Shown piece after piece: positions 62,227 to 64,000 of a stretch of 64,000 nucleotides of DNA. How positions within the stretch are numbered: position 1 is the stretch's first letter; each line of letters starts with the position of its first letter. The position numbers and the translations under genes were made by a program. The DNA is from Nostoc sp. LEGE 06077 (GTDB lineage: Bacteria > Cyanobacteriota > Cyanobacteriia > Cyanobacteriales > Nostocaceae): the NCBI RefSeq assembly GCF_015207705.1, contig NZ_JADEWI010000003.1:62001-126000 (forward strand). Reading direction: 5' to 3'. The notes under the pieces are model-generated. The model saw nothing but the letters and a program-made list of their open reading frames with translations, had not been told where the DNA came from and did not search any database.

Positions 62227-62901
62227 TTAGGTAGAGAAATCACAACTTCGTTCAATAGTCCAATGGCGATCGCTTGATTGATAAACCTTCACCCCGACTA
62301 AACCCACACTAGTAACCAACTGATTCACCTCATCTAGTGTGAGTGCAGCATGGAGAGAATCACGAAACAATTTTTGCTGATGGGGATCATATTCATTGCC
62401 AATGCTGGACACTAAAGCATTCATAGTTATTTCGTCGGCTGGACGTAATAAATCACGAATGAGCAGACCGCCGTTAGGTTTGATGACGCGCTTGATTTCT
62501 TGAAAAAATGGCAAAGGGTCAGGTAAATGGTGAACCAAGCTATTGGAAATCACCAAATCAAACATTCCATTTGCGTAAGGTAACTGTTTCGCATCCACTA
62601 ATTCCAAGGAAATTTGCTGTTGTAAACCAGTTTGCTGAATATGTTGCGCTGCAATTTGCAGCATATTATGAGCTAAATCAATCGCTATCAATTGCCATTG
62701 GGGACGCATTTGACCGATCAGAGCAGGAATGCGACCAGTACCAGTCCCCGCATCCAATACTAAACATTCTTCCATAGCACAAAGAGCGATCGCTTCTTTG
62801 GCAAAGGCTGTATTGACCTCAGTAAAATCCATTGCATCATAATCAATGGCTTCTTGCCAAGTGTCCATGACTTCTGGTTCTAAAACTCTTTCCATCATCA
62901 A
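62227..62901 (-). CDS. SAM-dependent methyltransferase (class I)
   Basis: A 224-aa protein with the class I SAM fold: motif I VLDAGTGTGRIPALI (about 47-61), the acidic loop IAIDLAHNML, LELVDAKQLPYANGMFDLVISNSLVHHL (motifs II-III) and the post-motif region IKPNGGLLIRDLLRPADE. The substrate is unknown. Two or three in-frame ATGs occur at the start. Confidence 0.88.
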   Translation of the reverse strand: MMMERVLEPEVMDTWQEAIDYDAMDFTEVNTAFAKEAIALCAMEECLVLDAGTGTGRIPALIGQMRPQWQLIAIDLAHNMLQIAAQHIQQTGLQQQISLELVDAKQLPYANGMFDLVISNSLVHHLPDPLPFFQEIKRVIKPNGGLLIRDLLRPADEITMNALVSSIGNEYDPHQQKLFRDSLHAALTLDEVNQLVTSVGLVGVKVYQSSDRHWTIERSCDFST

Positions 62902-63006
62902 TCCTGACGTGAAATCAACACTACTAAAGTAATCGTTCTGGATGAAAGATAAACATTGATTTTGGGAACACTTAATTTACCAGCTTAGTTTAACGGGAAT
63001 TGGTAA

Positions 63007-64000
63007 ATGTCAGACGGTGAATGGAAAAACAACTTCAAAACTGACTCTCCTGCGCCAGTGTCTACAACCCGCCTTACGCCAATCAAGCGCAATACCATTA
63101 CCCATGAATTTGACCCAAATGCCCCAGATGCGATGTTTATTGAAGACAGCGACACTCAGCTATGGGAAGCATCTGAACTATTGCGCCAAGGAATGCAACA
63201 ACAACAAGCTGGAGAACTCATCGCAGCCTTGAAGTCTTTGCAAAAATCTCTGGAGTTGTTTGAGGCGCTGGGAGATATAGAACAACAAGAGCAGGTACTA
63301 TCTTTTTTAGCAGTAGTAACCTACGCTTCTGGAGATTATAAAAGTACTATTTCTTATGCCCAGCAGTGTTTAGCCTTGAAAAAAGATACACCTGATCCAT
63401 CTGTACAAATGCAGGCATTTTCTCATTTGGGTAATGCTTACCGTCACTTAAACGACCATACCAAAGCGATTAAATATTTAGATGAGTGCTTAAAAATTAC
63501 CCGCAACTTGCAAGACAAGCGCAGTCAGGTTGCAGCATTAAATAACCTGGGATTAGTTTATAAAGCAGCAGGCAACTTGACACAAGCAATTGAATATCAA
63601 GAGCAAAGCTTAAAACTTGTGCAGGAACTCCAAGATAACTGGGGTATAGAACAGGTACTAAAAAATCTCGGTAATGCTTGGTATGCTTTGGACAATTATC
63701 CCAAAGCGATCGCCTACTATGAAAAATGTGTCCAAGTAGCACGCGTTCTCAACAACCCGCGTAGTGCTATTCAGGTATTGAAAAATTTAGGCAATGCTTG
63801 TTATGCGACCAATGATTATGGCAAAGCTATGACTTATTATGAAGAACGTTTGCAACTAGCCAGAGAATTAAAAGACAAGCGTAGTGAAGAACAATCTTTA
63901 GGTAGTTTAGGCGTTACCTGTGAAGCTCTGGGAGATTATAGCCAAGCAATCAAATATTATGAAGAACGCTTACTCTTAGCTAGAAGCATTAAAGACCGTC
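63007..64000 (+). CDS. TPR protein, 3' end beyond the window
   Basis: An open frame starts at the ATG at 63007 (SDGEWKNNFKTDSP) and stays open to the window edge, over 330 codons. After an 80-residue N-terminus it contains successive TPR units such as AFSHLGNAYRHLNDHTKAIKYL and ALNNLGLVYKAAGNLTQAIEYQ. Such genes often continue into a CHAT protease-like domain in cyanobacteria, but the end is not visible. Confidence 0.85.
   Translation, partial: MSDGEWKNNFKTDSPAPVSTTRLTPIKRNTITHEFDPNAPDAMFIEDSDTQLWEASELLRQGMQQQQAGELIAALKSLQKSLELFEALGDIEQQEQVLSFLAVVTYASGDYKSTISYAQQCLALKKDTPDPSVQMQAFSHLGNAYRHLNDHTKAIKYLDECLKITRNLQDKRSQVAALNNLGLVYKAAGNLTQAIEYQEQSLKLVQELQDNWGIEQVLKNLGNAWYALDNYPKAIAYYEKCVQVARVLNNPRSAIQVLKNLGNACYATNDYGKAMTYYEERLQLARELKDKRSEEQSLGSLGVTCEALGDYSQAIKYYEERLLLARSIKDR

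Overview
The window reads as chromosome of a filamentous, probably heterocyst-forming cyanobacterium of the Nostoc/Anabaena group. The HIP1 octamer GCGATCGC is scattered throughout. Cyanobacterial marker genes are present: a Pro-rich Omp85, tandem high-light-inducible proteins, a GUN4-domain protein, a CruP-like flavoprotein and several GAF/histidine kinases. Intergenic DNA carries Nostoc-type short repeats and MITE-like hairpins.

Layout. Positions 87-7423 hold purC and an outer-membrane block on the + strand: omp85, lpxC, fabZ, lpxA and lpxB, for lipid A synthesis and outer-membrane protein assembly. A solitary C5 cytosine methyltransferase (7644-8891) and a TPR protein (9523-10545) follow. 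From 13221 down to 10560, on the - strand, lies a dense array of 31 tRNA or tRNA-like genes with anticodons for all 20 amino acids. Some are clearly degenerate, one carries an inserted palindromic repeat, and all five leucine-anticodon genes lack the long variable arm. Positions 13731-24061 hold a lipoprotein deacetylase, an HNH nuclease pair, a histidine kinase without its phospho-accepting His, an SRPBCC protein, two identical canonical tRNA-Glu genes, a CPA antiporter with TrkA domains, a cytochrome b-like protein and a lipase-like hydrolase.

Positions 24062-28481 hold a TonB-like protein, a PIN-type toxin-antitoxin pair, DUF29 and Uma2 proteins, and a GUN4-like gene whose 3' end is made from a MITE. 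Positions 28684-35068 hold typA, a large repeat-containing membrane protein and two hli genes preceded by an HLR1 (RpaB) site. Positions 35137-39796, on the - strand, hold a compact set of genes: coiled-coil protein, OmpA-type membrane protein with a possible longin/roadblock-like region, Ras/Rab-like GTPase, small PAS-like protein and histidine kinase. I regard this as the best candidate for an undescribed signalling system.

Positions 39952-46138 hold two transport units, an IT-superfamily permease with a Usp-like protein and an NrtABD/SsuABC-type ABC transporter. Each is preceded by a clear ydaO-type c-di-AMP riboswitch, so both probably belong to one c-di-AMP regulon. Positions 46465-58755 hold a kinase with a probable RsbR-type N-terminus, RNase III, an HNH protein, a YjbQ protein, an FtsH-peptidase-like protein, cruP, and a multi-GAF kinase split by a frameshift. 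The rest holds another kinase, a NADAR protein, a SAM methyltransferase and the start of a TPR gene that runs off the window.

All calls come from reading the sequence; no database search or folding program was run. Functions rest on motifs recognised by eye.
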